A stretch of DNA of 64,000 nucleotides. Source: Alnus glutinosa. Lineage: Eukaryota > Streptophyta > Magnoliopsida > Fagales > Betulaceae. Where the stretch lies: contig NC_084888.1 of NCBI RefSeq assembly GCF_958979055.1, positions 4,234,001-4,298,000 on the forward strand, read 5' to 3'. Shown piece after piece: positions 12,800 through 26,215 of the stretch. The position numbers and the translations under genes were made by a program. The notes beneath the pieces are model-generated. The model did not search any database and was not told the origin of the DNA. It saw only the letters and a program-made list of their open reading frames with translations. Each line of letters starts with the position of its first letter. The stretch's first letter is position 1.

Positions 12800-14148
12800 C
12801 ATTGAGAGGTGATAAAGACCTCCGCGCTTCCGGTCCGTCAGATCAAAGCGAATCGAAAGCAAAAGGGGAACCGAACCGCGCAAAACGCAACGAAGCACTG
12901 CGTCAGATCCCAGCCGACACTTTGCTCAAAATCCACATTTCCTCCGTACACTCGCTTTCTTCTAAGAATCTAAGTAGAGTGAGTCTATACTCCCGCTTTT
13001 TTTACTTTTCCTGTTTACCAAACACAGACACACACGCGCGCACGCTATAGTCATACTCGTAGTTGCTGAAAGCTATGATGGGTTCTGTTGCTTTTTTTAT
13101 AATCTCATCCTCTGCTCCGCGAAGCCATCTTTCTGCAAGTATGTGTGTGTGTCGGTGAGATCGGAAGCTACCACACAGTAATCATTATGATATTTAATGA
13201 TGTCTCTGGGTTCTCTTTGCTTGTTCGTTGTAGCTATATGGAATCGGGTTTCTTTGCATTGATGGCCTTCTTCTCGGCTCTGATAATCCATGCACCGTGA
13301 GACCCGGTGAGAGTGCCTTGACGTCCTTCAGATTCAGTGTCTTGTTGATGGTGACTTGGTGGGCATTGGCAATGTGAGATTTGTCGGTTGTCACACTGAT
13401 CGGTTGGTGAATTTTTTAGTGACGGCCAGCTCACTTATACATGCATTGATGCAAATACTTATAATTGTTTGAGTTTGTCCGGGATTTGGTGGGTGGTGGC
13501 CTCTTTTTCTGTGAGTTTTTTCAAATTTTTTTTTTTTAATTACATTTTTATGTGTTCGTACCCATGTTCGAATGAGCAAAACCTTTTGAATTCAATGCTT
13601 GATATGTGGCCTTTGGAAAGGCACAAGGTTGTGTAATCTGCAGTATGTAGCTGTAAGAAGTAAACGTGTCACGCTGCTAGTGGTTAGATTTAGAAAAGGA
13701 GACTGTGTTTTACTGTTTTGGGTATTGTTTAATGTTTAGTTGGCATATTTGGGTACTTACTAGAGAAATAGGAGTACATTCAGCTGCCCAAAATTTTGTT
13801 TTGTACGGTGGAGAATTTCTAGTGTAATAGCCTTTTGGGTGCTTTGAATTTTTCTACTGTATTAAATGGCTGTTTAGTGCATTGGCTAGTATGTTTGTGA
13901 AAATTGAGACTTTGGCCTCTTGAAACATGGTTGCCAGTGGTGAACCTCAATGTTCTTTGGTTTTCACGAAAACTTGTTGCAAGAAAAGTCATCATGACCG
14001 GATCTTTTTTTCTAGAGATACTTGAATATATATATGGTCAGAATAGATTGCTAATATGAAACAACAATAATAATATTTCTTCTTTCATTTTCAATGCAGA
14101 TTCCTTGTATGAGATCCTTATAATATTCAAGCTGCACTTGGTAATACA
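12800..14148 (+). promoter_or_regulatory. 5' leader of the FPP gene with a leader intron
   Basis: A likely untranslated first exon lies around 12830-12978 (GC-richer, CT-rich near 12940). It ends at AGTAGA|GTGAGT. The matching acceptor is TTTTCAATGCAG|ATTCC at about 14099, 50 bp before the start codon. The intron is about 1.1 kb. Long first introns in the leader often raise expression in plants; here that is inference. Confidence 0.55.
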
Positions 14149-17100
14149 ATGGACCAAAAGACATGGCTTTGGAGGAAGAAATCTTCAGAGAAGGCCATTG
14201 TCACAACTGACAAAATAAACTCCTCTTCAAAAGGAAATGAAGAAGAGGTAATTCAATTGCTGTTTTGCTCGCTCATTATTTCTTTGCTGCTAATTCTACT
14301 GCAAAATTGAATGGTTGATATTCTTCATAATGGATCATTGTTTAAGTTTATAGCACTGTGAGTTCCACAATTCCGTGTTCTCATCAAGCCAATAGGTTCA
14401 CTGCACTGACATGTTAACATGTTAAAGTCCAGTGCTTTAGCAATTAAGTGTTTAAGCTTCATTCTTTCCTCGTATAATAATGAGGATGTCGTCCCCGGAC
14501 TATTTGTTGGTCAAATGTACAGTTGATTTCGCAAGGAGTTTAACCATTGAAAGCTTAAATTCTCTTAGGCGACCTTGAATAAAATGCTTCTTTACTTAAT
14601 ATGCTGGATATATATTTTTTTTTTTGTTGAAATGAGATTATTATTAGCGTTAGTTGGGTTTTTCTCACCCAGTCTACTAAAATAAAAGGTCATTTTATTA
14701 AGGGGCTGAACCTCAGCTGTCAGATGATTGAATTTATAATTTATAATTAAATGAAAGCAAAGCAGTTTGCTGTTGTAAGGAGGGAAATTTTAGCATTATA
14801 ATATGTCATGCATGACTTAGAGAGAGGGAACCAACAAAAGCGAAATTGTTTAACTAAACGGAATTGATGGAATCAGGTTTTGGATTTAATGGATCTATCT
14901 TTATCTTTTCGGGATCCTAATTTGATATTCTACAAGGGAGTAGGCCAGTAAGGTAATGACGACAAACATCTTAATCAGAATAATAGAATTGACAACCTTT
15001 TATCTGCATTCTTGCCATGAACCCTTCCGCTTACAGATTAATTTTCCACATTAGTCGGAGGTTGTCACTGAAAAGCTTGTGTTATGTGAAATTAGCATAA
15101 CATCTAATAAAAGGATTTGTTTCCATCAGAGTACATCATGGTTGCTTCCCCCCACCCCCACCCAAAAAAAAAGGTTTCCCATTGCTAATACCAAACAATT
15201 AATTTAGAAAGAATGGTTGAAATAGAGGTTTGTAAAAAATTTGGTACACTATAAGATGGAAGTAACCTCTTTGAAGGATCAGAGTTCCTTTTTCAGTTCA
15301 GCAACTATCTTCAAGGACACACATTAGCATGTTTCGAATCATCCATCTCCACAAAGTAATGCTCCTCAACTGGTGAAAATAATTAAAATTCTCAATAAAG
15401 AGATGACATCTGTGGGCAAAGCTTCCTATGAATACTAGATATGCTTCGCCTGTGTGGCTGTAAAAATGTCCAAGCTTTACCAGACTTTGACTATTGAGTA
15501 TAACAACCTAGCAACTATCATCAAGAAGTTGGTCCCTTGTCAGTATGTGCAAAGAACTTCAAAACTGATTTCCCAAGAGGCATTCGCTCTTGAGCAGCTT
15601 TCTGCTGCCTGTCCTTGGTTGTTATTAGTTTTCATTTGGGAACTTTTTTATGCACTCTGAGGCAGTGGTAATACCTTAACTCTTTTTTCTTTAGATACAG
15701 ACACTTCTAACTGAGAAAGCCGAATTGGAGAAAGACCTGAGAATTTCAAATGATAAGCTTTCTTCAGCCCTTTCCGAGTGTGATGCTAAAGATGAACTTG
15801 TGAAGAAACAAGCAAAGATGGCGCAGGAAGCAACTGCAGGTAATATAATGTGCTTTTCCTGCCTTTCCAGGTTCCCTTGTACTTCGTTATGAAGGCCTCC
15901 TTTGTTTGAAAAGTAAAATTTTGATGCATAAAAATATCGGTTATGGGTCGCAAATTGCCAATCACATTTTGATGTGCACTTGGTTAAATTATGTCTTCGC
16001 TTGACAACATAGTAATCTCTTTGTTAAATGATTTTTACGTAGGCTGGGAGAAGGCAGAAGCAGAAGCAGTGTCTCTAAAGCGAGAATTAGATGAAGCTTC
16101 ACAGCAGAGAGTAGCTGGTGAAGAACGAGTAGCTCATTTGGATGCAGCACTCAGGGAATGTATGCAACAGCTACGTTTTGTTCGAGAAGAGCAGGAGAAA
16201 AGAATTCATGATGCTGTTACGAAGACATCGAAGGATTTTGAAAAATCCCAGATGATTTTAGAGGAGAAGTTATCGGAGACCAGTAAGAGGCTTGCTAAAC
16301 TAGGTGTTGAAAATTCTCATATTAGCAATGCTCTCCTAGTGAAGGAAAAGTTGATAGAAGATGTCAATAAACAGTTGACTCAGATGGAGTCAGATTTTAG
16401 TGCGCTAATGACTAGATTACAATCCACAGAAAAAGATAATGCTTCTTTGAAGTATGAGGTTCGAGTGCTTGAGAAGGAGCTTGAGATCCGAAATGAGGAG
16501 AGAGAATTTAATCGTCGAACAGCTGATGCATCACACAAGCAACACCTAGAGAGTGTGAAGAAAATTGCAAAGTTAGAATCAGAGTGTCAGAGGTTGCGTC
16601 TCCTGGTCAGGAAGCGATTGCCAGGTCCTGCTGCGTTGGCAAAAATGAAGAATGAAGTCGAAATGCTGGGAAGGGATTCAGTTGAAATGAGGAGGAGAAA
16701 GTTGAATGCAACGGCTTTCATGGTTGACTCTGCAGTTGATGACTCTCCTGAAAATCTCACTAAAAGGATTGGTAATCTGACTGAGGAATTATGTTCTATG
16801 GAAGAAGAAAACAAGAATCTCAGGGAAGCCCTTCATAAAAAGGCAAATGAACTACAATTTTCGAGGGAAATATATACACGCACAGCTTCCAGTTTATCAC
16901 AAGTTGAGTTGCAGCTTGATGAAGTGTCAAAAGGTCAGCGAATCGTAGAGCCAACAAGGAGAAGTCTTACATCACGTGATCTTTCTCTGGCATCGATGTC
17001 TGAAATTGGCAGTGATGATAAGGTTAGCTGTGCAGAATCATGGGCTTCTGCTTTGATTTCAGAACTGGAGCACTTTAGAAATGGAAAACAAAAGGGCTCA

Positions 17101-19226
17101 CCATCATCTAAAACTGTTGGAACTTCAGACATTAATCTGATGGATGACTTTGTTGAAATGGAAAGATTAGCGTTAGTCTCTGTTGATAAACCATTTGGGA
17201 GTTCTCATGTTTCTCCACATGACACTAATGCAATTTATCACCCTTTGGAAACCGAGTTAAACAGGAATCCCTCAGAGTTAACAGGTAGTGAGATTGTTCC
17301 AAGGCCTGACTCTGAATCAGGCTTCAGTGCATCAAACCAAGAAATCAGGTCCAACAATGCATTAATGGGAAAAGTTCCTGGTTGGCTTCAGGATATACTG
17401 AAAGTGATCTTGGAGCAAAACTGTGTCAGGCAGAGAAATCCAGATGAAATACTTGAGGATATTAGAGCAGCTTTGGCATATATAAATAGTCCAAATCGCA
17501 CTGAAGTTGTTGATGCAAGGGAAGGCTCAAACGATCCTGATGCATCAAATCCTCCACTTGCAAGTGGTCACATCTCATGGAAACAATTAAATAAATCTTT
17601 GGTGGTGATGGATTCATCTGATCGTGTAACTGATGTTGACATATCGTTGGCAGGAAAGAGCAATCCACAGTTGCATTTGGATCTTGGTAAGTCAATAGGC
17701 AAAATAATTGAGCTTATTGAAGGTATTAGTATGCCATCTGTGGATGATGATAACCCTGAGACCTTGTCCAGAAAGGATGGGAATATATTCACATATAAGA
17801 ATTCAGAATCACCTACAGGGTACATGGTTCGGGTTTTCCAGTGGAAAACTTCTGAACTCAGTGCTGTTTTACACCAGTTTGTTCATACTTGCTATGATCT
17901 GTTGAATGGAAAAACTAATATAGACAAATTTGCCCAAGGATTAACCACTGCTTTAGACTGGATTATGAACCATTGCTTTTCCCTACAAGATGTTTCAAAC
18001 ATGAGGGATGCAATTATGAAACATTTTGATTGGGATGAATCACGAAGTGAAAGTGAAGCCGAAGTTGGAATGATTAGTCATTTTTCTGAAGCAGGACGTG
18101 TTCCAAGAGAACAGTTAGCATATTTGCCCATGACTGCTGCTTCCAATGGCAATCATCTTCGAATTGAAGAACTTCAGTCTATTGTGAGGGAAGAAAATAG
18201 GAATCTGAGGGATGAATTGACGAATTTGAAATCTGCAAAGAAAGACTTGGAAATAAGGCTTCAGTCAGCCACTGATAAGAGTGAATCCCTGACGAATCAA
18301 CTCCTCAAATCAGAAAAAGCAATTGCGAGCTTGCAAACAGAGTTGGAAACTCTGAAACGATCAAAAGGAACGACTGGGGAACAAACCGAAAGTCGCAAGT
18401 TGATGAATGAAGATCTTGATAGACAGCTTACAGTGGCTAGATTGGAATTACATGAGGCTCGGCAGAGGTTTTTATCACTAGAAGCGGAGCTGGATGATAA
18501 AAATAACTGTTATGAAGAATTAGAGGCCACTTGTCTTGAACTGCAGCTCCAGCTTGAAAGGTACTGATAATTTTTCTTTTTCTGATTTTACTTCGGTAAA
18601 TATGATGATTACTTATAATATCTGAAATGTTGAGGTGTCTCTTGTATCTGATATATTTCAGCATTACAAAGAAGGAAAGCCCGGACAATGACCTCAATCA
18701 GGAAGAAAAGCAACTTCGGACTGTAAGTTCATATTGTCTTTACTGGATGTACCTTAGTTGTGGAGAAATACTCCCTTTTGTTTTTGGCAGTTTTACCATC
18801 TGATAAGTTTGATGATAACTCAAGCTGCCTCACTTTAAATGTAAACTCTTTAAGAGTTTATATACATATTTCACTAACATTGGCAATGTAGAAAGGGTAT
18901 TTCCCTTCTTAAATTCTTTTGTTGCACAGAGAGAATATATATCAGACTATAAGAATTGCCTTTTTTTTTTTTTCTCAATAAACAAATAAATGTGCTTCTC
19001 CTACTGGAGCATGATGTTTGAATTGCTTGAAACTGTTTTGAGTTTGTCTTCTCCAGAAAAATGAATCAGCTTTGATCACTGCTGGAAGTTTCTTTATTCT
19101 GTATGAAGCCTTGCATGGGAAATCCATGCAGAAAACGACCAAGAAGTCGTAAGGATTAGCATTAAAGTGACCTGGTTAAATTTGATTTCTCCATATGACA
19201 AATACCATAGAAAATCAACCACCCCG

Positions 19227-19260
<34 letters not shown>

Positions 19261-19988
19261 CCCCCTTTGTGCGTTTTTGAGAATCGCAGTAAGGAATTGT
19301 GAAAAGCGAGGAGTTTATGTTGAAAATAAAAATAAAAAAGTGGAAAAATTATTATAAACTATTGAATGTCACTATTTGCGATGTTATTGTAATTTAGAGA
19401 TGTATGGATGTTTACTTACTGGTGCTTAAGTTATATTGTACACATTACTTGGACTTGAGTGAAGGGCTTTTGATCAATCTGCAGGATTGGGAGATTACAG
19501 CTGCTTCAGAAAAGTTGGCGGAGTGCCAGGAGACTATCCTAAACCTTGGAAAGCAGTTGAAGGCATTGGCTGCTCCAAGGGAAGCAGCCCTTTTTGACAA
19601 GGTCATTGCTACCCCCACTGACACAGTTACCTCCACCACCATCACAGCCACAGCCACAACCCCAACCCCGCCCAAGGACAAGATCATGAACCAGCGCTCC
19701 TCTCTACTTGATCAGATGCTAGCAGAGGATGATTCTGCAGCCAAGTATCTTAAATTCCGTAAGACCAAAGAAACCAATGGCAATTCCACTAGAAAAGATA
19801 ATGGAGCATTCCAGACTCTAGAAAAAATTATTGTTTTAAATGGGGTTACACGCGAGGATGATGATGCGACAGCCGGTTCGTTGGCTATTGTGCCTAAGAA
19901 ACGGGGAGGAGGGAGTTTGTGGAGAAAGCTGCTGTGGAGAAAGAAGAAAGTCAATAGCAAGAAACCTCCTCATCCATTTTGCCCGTGA
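14149..19988 (+). CDS. FPP7: Filament-like plant protein (FPP7-like), long coiled-coil protein
   Basis: A plant-specific long coiled-coil protein, probably structural or scaffolding. Relatives are reported to bind nuclear-envelope-associated factors or cortical microtubules. Exons are 14149-14247, 15695-15839, 16043-18560, 18662-18722 and 19485-19988: 3327 nt, 1108 aa, GT..AG borders, all phases closing. The N-terminus MDQKTWLWRKKSSEK is typical of the family. Heptad-rich segments cover about residues 35-310 and 710-960. The acidic middle contains WASALISELEHF (about residue 415), and the C-terminal block KQLKALAAPREAALFDKV is at about 963. The tail is basic (KKRGGGSLWRKLLWRKKK). A continuous open frame also reaches left of exon 3, but its upstream part reads through the intron, so I take the ATG at 14149. 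Intron 4 contains a 31-C run. The gene converges on PAB. Confidence 0.9.
19227..19257. repeat. Homopolymer of 31 C inside an FPP intron
   Basis: A run of 31 C preceded by ACCCCG lies in the last intron of the FPP gene (18723-19484). It is the second such run in the window. On the minus strand it is poly-G. Confidence 0.9.
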
Positions 19989-20345
19989 CAAACATCTTAA
20001 GAGTAATAATGAACTGATGGCAAGCTTGCTTCTCAGGGTTCCTTGTTTGGTTTGTTGTAGAGGAGGTGGGAATTATTAGTCTTTGGCTTTTATTAGTCTT
20101 ATTATGAGAAAGACAGTGAGAAAGATAATTTTACATGTGTGTATTACTGCTGTATATAAAACTGATGCCGGGACAATTATAGAGTTTACAACGTAATGAA
20201 GATGTCCCTAAGGTGATGAAATTTGAGCAATGTCTAATAGTTGTATTAGCAATTGCAAATAAGCCTTCTTGGTTATCCAAAACAGCGGGCCATGCAAGTG
20301 AACACGAGGTGCTTCAATGGGTAGCGTTAACTTTATGCCTAAGAC

Positions 20346-20629
20346 AGGGCTGACAATTTTTATTTCATTTCATTAAATGAGTCGAGTTAGAGTTGACCTA
20401 TATAGTATTATACATATATCTCGACACAGCCTAAACTTAACACCCAACATTTAGAGCTAACAATGTTTGACACAACTTACAAATTCATAACGAACACAGC
20501 ACAAAATTAACATGTTAAAGTTATTGATCCGTTTAATTAAATGGATCGAGTTAAAATTAATCTATATAACCTTATACTCATGCCTTGAACGACCCGAGCT
20601 TGAGATGTAAATGCAAATTGACACCGCTA
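20346..20629. mobile_element. Degenerate short inverted-repeat element
   Basis: The ends GGGCTGACAATTT and AAATTGACACCGC are an imperfect terminal inverted repeat. The interior carries repeated GAGTTAGAGTTGACCTATAT and GAGTTAAAATTAATCTATAT blocks plus CATGTTAAAGTTATTGATCC. The pattern is common in dicot intergenic MITEs, but I cannot assign a superfamily. It lies between the convergent FPP and PAB genes; the rest of 19989-21239 holds their 3' flanks and nothing else I recognise. Confidence 0.4.
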
Positions 20630-21239
20630 GCAGACAATACAAATAAAGTTCTTTCTCGTAATTTGGATACCCTGTTTTGAATACGAGATAAAAATAAATA
20701 AATAAATAAATGACCATTATGCCAACTCTGGAACCCAATGAAAACGAGTCGAAGCCTTTATTTTGGGTCGGGTTGGGTACTTCTCCTTGGCAGTTGGATT
20801 GACATTCTAACACATACATCGCAAGATACAGTTGGGAATAATGGAATATGAGTGTACAGATATCTTGTCAGCAATACATGCATTTTGGCACGAGGAAAAT
20901 ATTCCTTAAGTTCTTAACCCTTGTGAAGAAAAGAAAGCCAAATCCAAGAGTTCTATGACACAGAGGTAAATCCAACATTTGATAACTTTAGTAATCCAAT
21001 ATTTTTCAATATTTACCGTACGATGTACCACCCAATATCTTTCAGTTTACTATTCTTTAAATTGAAAGTCCAGAATTCCAAAACATTTCTAATATTCTGA
21101 TTCCCTCTTGCATTTAGAAGCAAAAATGACATCCAAAATTTTAACCAAATATGGGTATATTATATTAGATTGCTTACAGAAAGAGGATTAAAAGATATAA
21201 AAAGAAACAGATGGACACAAAGTCCCTCTGTGTTCATAC

Positions 21240-24200
21240 TCAATCTCTGTATAGTATGAATCTCGCAACATCAGGGAGTCCAGCTTCTCTGTAACATTCA
21301 GAAATCCGCTCAACAGACTCATCCCAAGTCCCTTCAACAGAGGACAAATCCAACAAAAAGGCAGCTTCGTCCAATGCAACCTGCACATTTGAATTAAAGA
21401 GGTCGATCAACAGATTGAGGATAAAGATTTTCGTTTGAGATGAATTTTCATATTGAAGTTCATGACATGGTTACTGAAATAATAAATACTGAGCTATAGT
21501 TATAGTACCTGAGCAGGTGCCTTTCCCTTCTTAAGATCTTCTTGCTTTCCCTCTTCTGTCACCTTCTCCTTAATGTACTCAATCTGCTCATCCTCCCATT
21601 CTGCTATTTCAGCAACCTCCTGGATATAAACTGATCAGACCCATATAATACCAGAAAAGGAGGAGAGGAAAAAGAAGGAAGATAATAAGAGAGAGCTTAC
21701 AAAGGCAATGCAGGAGATTTCTTGAAAAAGGGTCCATACCTGGTATTTACAGCCCAAAGTCCACCATGGTGATTTTAAAGCTCCCCGGGCAGCATCTTTA
21801 GCTTCTGGCTTGCGACCAACCCTTTGAAATACCCCCCAAAAAAATTCCTTTGAGGATGAGGATGAAAGCTAAGCATGTTGGTCAAAAATTAAGAAATACC
21901 ACTAGTAGAAGGTAATTAGAGATTTCTAGCAACCTTAGCAAAACCTCTGCATTGAACACAAATGGCCGAGCAAATCCTGGAAAATGCTCCTTCTTGGTAT
22001 AAAACTCTCCAGTCACCAAAGCTGAAACCTTTCACGAAGCACATATATATAATTAAAATTTTATGTTCACTAACCAAATACCGCTTAGAAACAATATCAC
22101 CAAATCAGTTGTCTTACATGGTCCCCTTCCTCAAAATGACGCATCACTTTGCGCTCTAAGACATCTGGAAATAAACCAACCTGAAAATGAAACATTTCTT
22201 ATAAAAAAATTGTTATCCAGATTTGAGATCTTGAAATAAACCAACTTTAAAAAAAGAATAAGTGCCATATTCATCACAATGGTCAAGTACAAATTCAGAG
22301 ATCCCTTTTGTACCTTTCTTAAGAGGTAGACATCTAGGTTTGAGATCTGAGACTTGGCATAGTCACCCTTTCTGTAAAGTTTCTCCCCAGCATCAGCTGA
22401 AGCATGAAATAGCTCGTCATTGCTTTCTGGAGAGTTGTTGGCATCTTCTTCAACCAAGAGTCTGTGAACAAATTGGTCCACCTGTATGCAGAACAGAGGC
22501 AAAACCAAAATGCATTTACAGTGAATTCTACCCATGCTTCAACACACAATACTATTCATGCTTCACTAACATTCTTGGCTAAAAGCCACACCCCATGCTT
22601 TCTGACTTCTACCACTGGCATCTCCATGCTGAGGGTATCGAAGAAGATTAATCAAGCAAAATAAAAGCAACCTTTAAGAAGCCGGTGAAAAGTATACAAA
22701 TTATTTATACCCAGGTGGAGCTGTAGGCCATCTCAGCAATGCAGTTACAGCACCTGTTAACAAGGCAATCATATAACAGCCTCAACTCAAATATTTCTCA
22801 GGAATATCCAGGGCCAAACATATGCAATGCCTTAGCTATACCTGAGCTTTTTTTTGTCAGTGGAATGGCAAGCGGGATTAAACCCTGCTTGGCTCCAGGA
22901 GACAAAACGGATTCACCTATAACAGAGCAATAATTATGAGAGATCGTGTTAGAATCTAATAGTAATGAGACAACTAACAAGCATTTACTATATATAAAAG
23001 TATAGAACTCATGGGGGCAAATGTTGGTCCACAAATGGCACTTGTGCACTGTAGAAAATAATATATCTATGTCCAACCCAGATTTGTTGGCTCCCTGGAT
23101 ACTAGGACTATTGAAAACTGAAGTTCATGACTAGAGTATGAAGAAAACATCAGTAACCAGAACTGGACAGTAAAAACTCCAAGACAACAAAAGCCTCCTC
23201 TCGCATGTTTGTTAAGACAAGCAAAAGCACCAGTTAACAAGCCAGAAATCTTTTTACTCCTTGGAATGCACAGAGAGAAGTAAAACAAAATGGAATCAGA
23301 TAAAATTTCAAAACCTATCTTGGTAAAAGTAATTCTTTCTTGTAAAGACATTTGGTACAAAAAGTCCGCTTGGGTCAACGATTTCACAGGCCAAAAGTGC
23401 ATTTTTACACAAAATCATGGATAGTATACCATTTGGGAGCCTAGCTGTAAGGTAGACACTTTGGATCCTGATTGGACAAAATGGAAGATAAATATCAGGC
23501 ATTTCTCTCTAAAACCAGCAATCCAATCCTTAGAATATTGCCGCCTGTTGAGCTTGCTGATCAAAGACTACAAAAATCAAGGACCTATACGGCACATTCA
23601 ATCATGAGCATGAATTCTCATTGAGAGGCACTGTACTTTATTTTGACACACGAAACACATTCTGCAAACATAAATTCTGAGACTGCGTTTTTTTTTTAAG
23701 AGTATAAATTCTACGACGCATTAATGTTGGGAAAAATAAACACCTGGGGAGTCTTCAATTCCATCACACGCGAGACTCCAACACATAATATGTCACATTC
23801 AATGAGACATACATTACCATTGAAGGAAACAACTGACATAATATTCATCCAAAAAAGAAACAACTGACATAAAACAAGATATCCAAGAAACCAAGTGACA
23901 ATTTCATCCAAAAAAAGACCAAGTGGCAAGAAAACAACATGTTATCAACTTCTGGGAAATCTAGGAACAACAAAATTGATCTTCTTAAACGGACAAACAT
24001 GCATAATCTATTGTTTCAATAAATACGCTCAACTACCCAAAAAAGAAAAAAAGATTTAAGAGGTTGAGCAATTGACGACCCACCCACCTCTAGTCTTGAG
24101 CATTCCCATCAACTGACTCAAATGCTCAGGAGGCTGAGCCGAGGCCACATCCTTTATGAAAGTCATATGGTCTGCATTTCAACAATGCCAACTATCAAAG

Positions 24201-24369
24201 CAAGCACTTCGAAAAAACCAAGAGAGTTTTTGTCAGCGTTACCGGGAGTTGCAGAGGAAGCACAGCAGCGAAGACGCGCTCTGCCATTTCCGAGAAACAG
24301 AGTGGGCAGAGCGGCGCCACGTGAACCACCGCACACCACTCCGCCTCCAACCTTCATGCTTTCAGCCAC
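21240..24369 (-). CDS. PAB: PAB-like chloroplast ATP-synthase biogenesis protein (At4g34090-like)
   Basis: By family, a stromal protein needed for assembly of the chloroplast ATP synthase CF1 (gamma subunit incorporation), older name cyclin delta-3. Exons on the minus strand are 24369-24243, 24171-24088, 22916-22842, 22753-22711, 22628-22571, 22481-22314, 22180-22118, 22028-21934, 21821-21740, 21619-21509 and 21380-21240. They total 1047 nt (348 aa), with GT..AG throughout and phases closing. Exon 1 is a Gly/Ala/Arg/Ser-rich transit-peptide-like leader. Conserved blocks are AVTALLRWPTAPPGMEMPVV, GLFPDVLERKVMRHFEEGDH, ALKSPWWTLGCKYQEVAEIA and the C-terminal EGTWDESVERISECYREAGL. A second in-frame ATG lies four codons after the first, so the exact start is open. 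I identified the family from memory of its conserved blocks, not by a search. Confidence 0.8.
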
Positions 24370-24429
24370 CGATTTCTTCTGGTGCTTAACTGGCTTCAGG
24401 TTCGTCCTTTATCTTCTATTTTTTTTCGG

Positions 24430-25439
24430 GTCTCTTTGGGCCTAAGATATTTGACCCACGTTACCTCACCCTGATCATGACAAGTCAGAATATTACACCA
24501 ATATTTGACAACTTTTTAACTAGATTTATGTTTTCTTAAGCTTATTGTTGAATTATAATATCCATTACACACTTACCACGCACATTAAATTTCATGTCAA
24601 TTATTAGATATCATTCACTATCTGATTCAAAACTTACTTGTTTAATAGATTTTTAATATTAAAAAAAAAAAAAAAAACCCTATAATGTTGAATATTAATG
24701 TTTAGATGAGTGAGTATATACACTGATATTTGATAAGTATGATAGGCCTATGAAAGTCTTATAATTCCAAGTAGTTAAAAATGTCGAAACATTTTACACC
24801 GAAACAAACGGAGCATTAATAGATTTTGATTCACAAAAGCAAAATTAAAAGATAGGGTTGAACCAAAAAAAAAAATTGGTTAAAAATATTGAACACTATA
24901 TAACTCACAAAATAAATAAGCAATTCAACAAAATTTAATTATCATGTAAAGCATATATAAATGTAACTTGTTATTTATTTCTTCACGCATAACTTAATTT
25001 ATTCAATTATTTTTGACGAATTATTATTTTTTGAAATCGCTTGATGATAATTTTTTCTTCTTCTTCATAATTGATATATAGTCCTAATTATATGAACATT
25101 AGTCATACAATGCATGAACACAAAAACATGTGATGGGCAATACTTATCAGCATGGGTACGTCATTGATGTTTAATTTGTTATGTATCAAATATATTGATC
25201 ATGTTAGTTATGTTTAATTGGAAATTAAAGCAAAATTTAGGAAAAGTACTAGTCTAACAATTTATGGTGCATGTGAGAAAGACCGAGAACGGCAAATAGG
25301 GTTTTTCCATAACCAAAACTTAATTAAATTCTTTGTTTGTGTATTCAAGCATCCAATTCCTTTGGCATCATTGTGTCCCATTGAGTATTCAAGCCGAAAG
25401 GTAAGCCGAAAGCTAGAGAGAGAGAGAACAATAAATATA
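24430..25439. other. Intergenic AT-rich DNA upstream of PAB
   Basis: The PAB promoter and 5' UTR should lie in the first few hundred bases. I see no gene, only AT-rich sequence with an A run at 24661-24677. Confidence 0.45.
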
Positions 25440-25808
25440 GGGATAATTACACTTAACCCCTCTGATTTATCCACAGTGTGGCGATTTACCCCCCAATGTA
25501 CCAAAATTGGTACATGACCCCCCTGAACTTGCCAACGTGTGGCCAAATCAACCTTCCGCCCAATCGACCGTTCATTTGGACGGAAAGTCGGTCACGTGCA
25601 AGTCACGTGACTTGGGGAGGGTCTCTGTCTTAAATGGTCATGTGACTTGCACATGACCGATTTTCTGTCCAAACGAACGGTCGATTGGACGGAAGGTTGA
25701 TTTTGCCACACGTTGACAAGTTCGAGGGGGTCATGTACCAATTTTGGTACATTGGGAGGTAAATCGCCACACCGTGGATAAATCATGAGAGTTAAGTGTA
25801 ATTATCCC
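25440..25808. mobile_element. MULE-type MITE with perfect 9-bp TSD
   Basis: The 369-bp element starts GGGATAATTACACTTAAC and ends GTTAAGTGTAATTATCCC. The arms are complementary almost to the centre (for example CCAATGTACCAAAATTGGTA against TACCAATTTTGGTACATTGG). It is flanked by the perfect 9-bp duplication ATAAATATA (25431-25439 and 25809-25817). The ends resemble those of the element at 806-1274 (GGGATAA), so both may use the same transposase. It is non-coding. Confidence 0.92.
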
Positions 25809-25953
25809 ATAAATATATATGTAATTGTTATATGATACATAATGAGCTCTATCTAATTTATGCCTGATACGTAAGCAACAACAGCCAATAATAAACTGAT
25901 TCGTCCAGTGCTGAGAAGTACGTATGAAATATGCATGTGGCCGATTCTAGGAT

Positions 25954-26215
25954 CACTACAAGAAGATTTGACTTTAGTGACGACAAAAATTTGTTAATGA
26001 GTTTTAGCGACGACATGCCGTCGTTAATAAGTCGTTGTTGATTGTTGAATTTGTAAATAAGGTTATTCAATACTCGCTAATATATCATTATCAGCGACAA
26101 CAAAATGTCGTTGTTGATATATAGCATTATATGTCGTCGCCAAAAATGGCTCAGGTGAGGAGATATGTTGTCGTTGACTGCATAACTTTATGTTGTCGCT
26201 GATGATAAGCGTATC
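25954..26215 (+). mobile_element. CACTA-type terminal region
   Basis: It begins CACTACAAGAAGATTTGAC, the usual form of plant CACTA (En/Spm) ends. This is followed by subterminal repeats in both orientations built on GTCGTCGCT / AGCGACGACAT (for example near 26010, 26093, 26133, 26168 and 26197). I found no opposite CACTA end, so this is a fragment or a deleted copy. Confidence 0.6.

Noticed and set aside
15991..16042. ATG at 15991 as start of the FPP protein
   Set aside because: Sequence before 16043 is the end of an intron (TTTTTACGTAG acceptor). Exons at 14149 and 15695 restore the conserved FPP N-terminus in phase.
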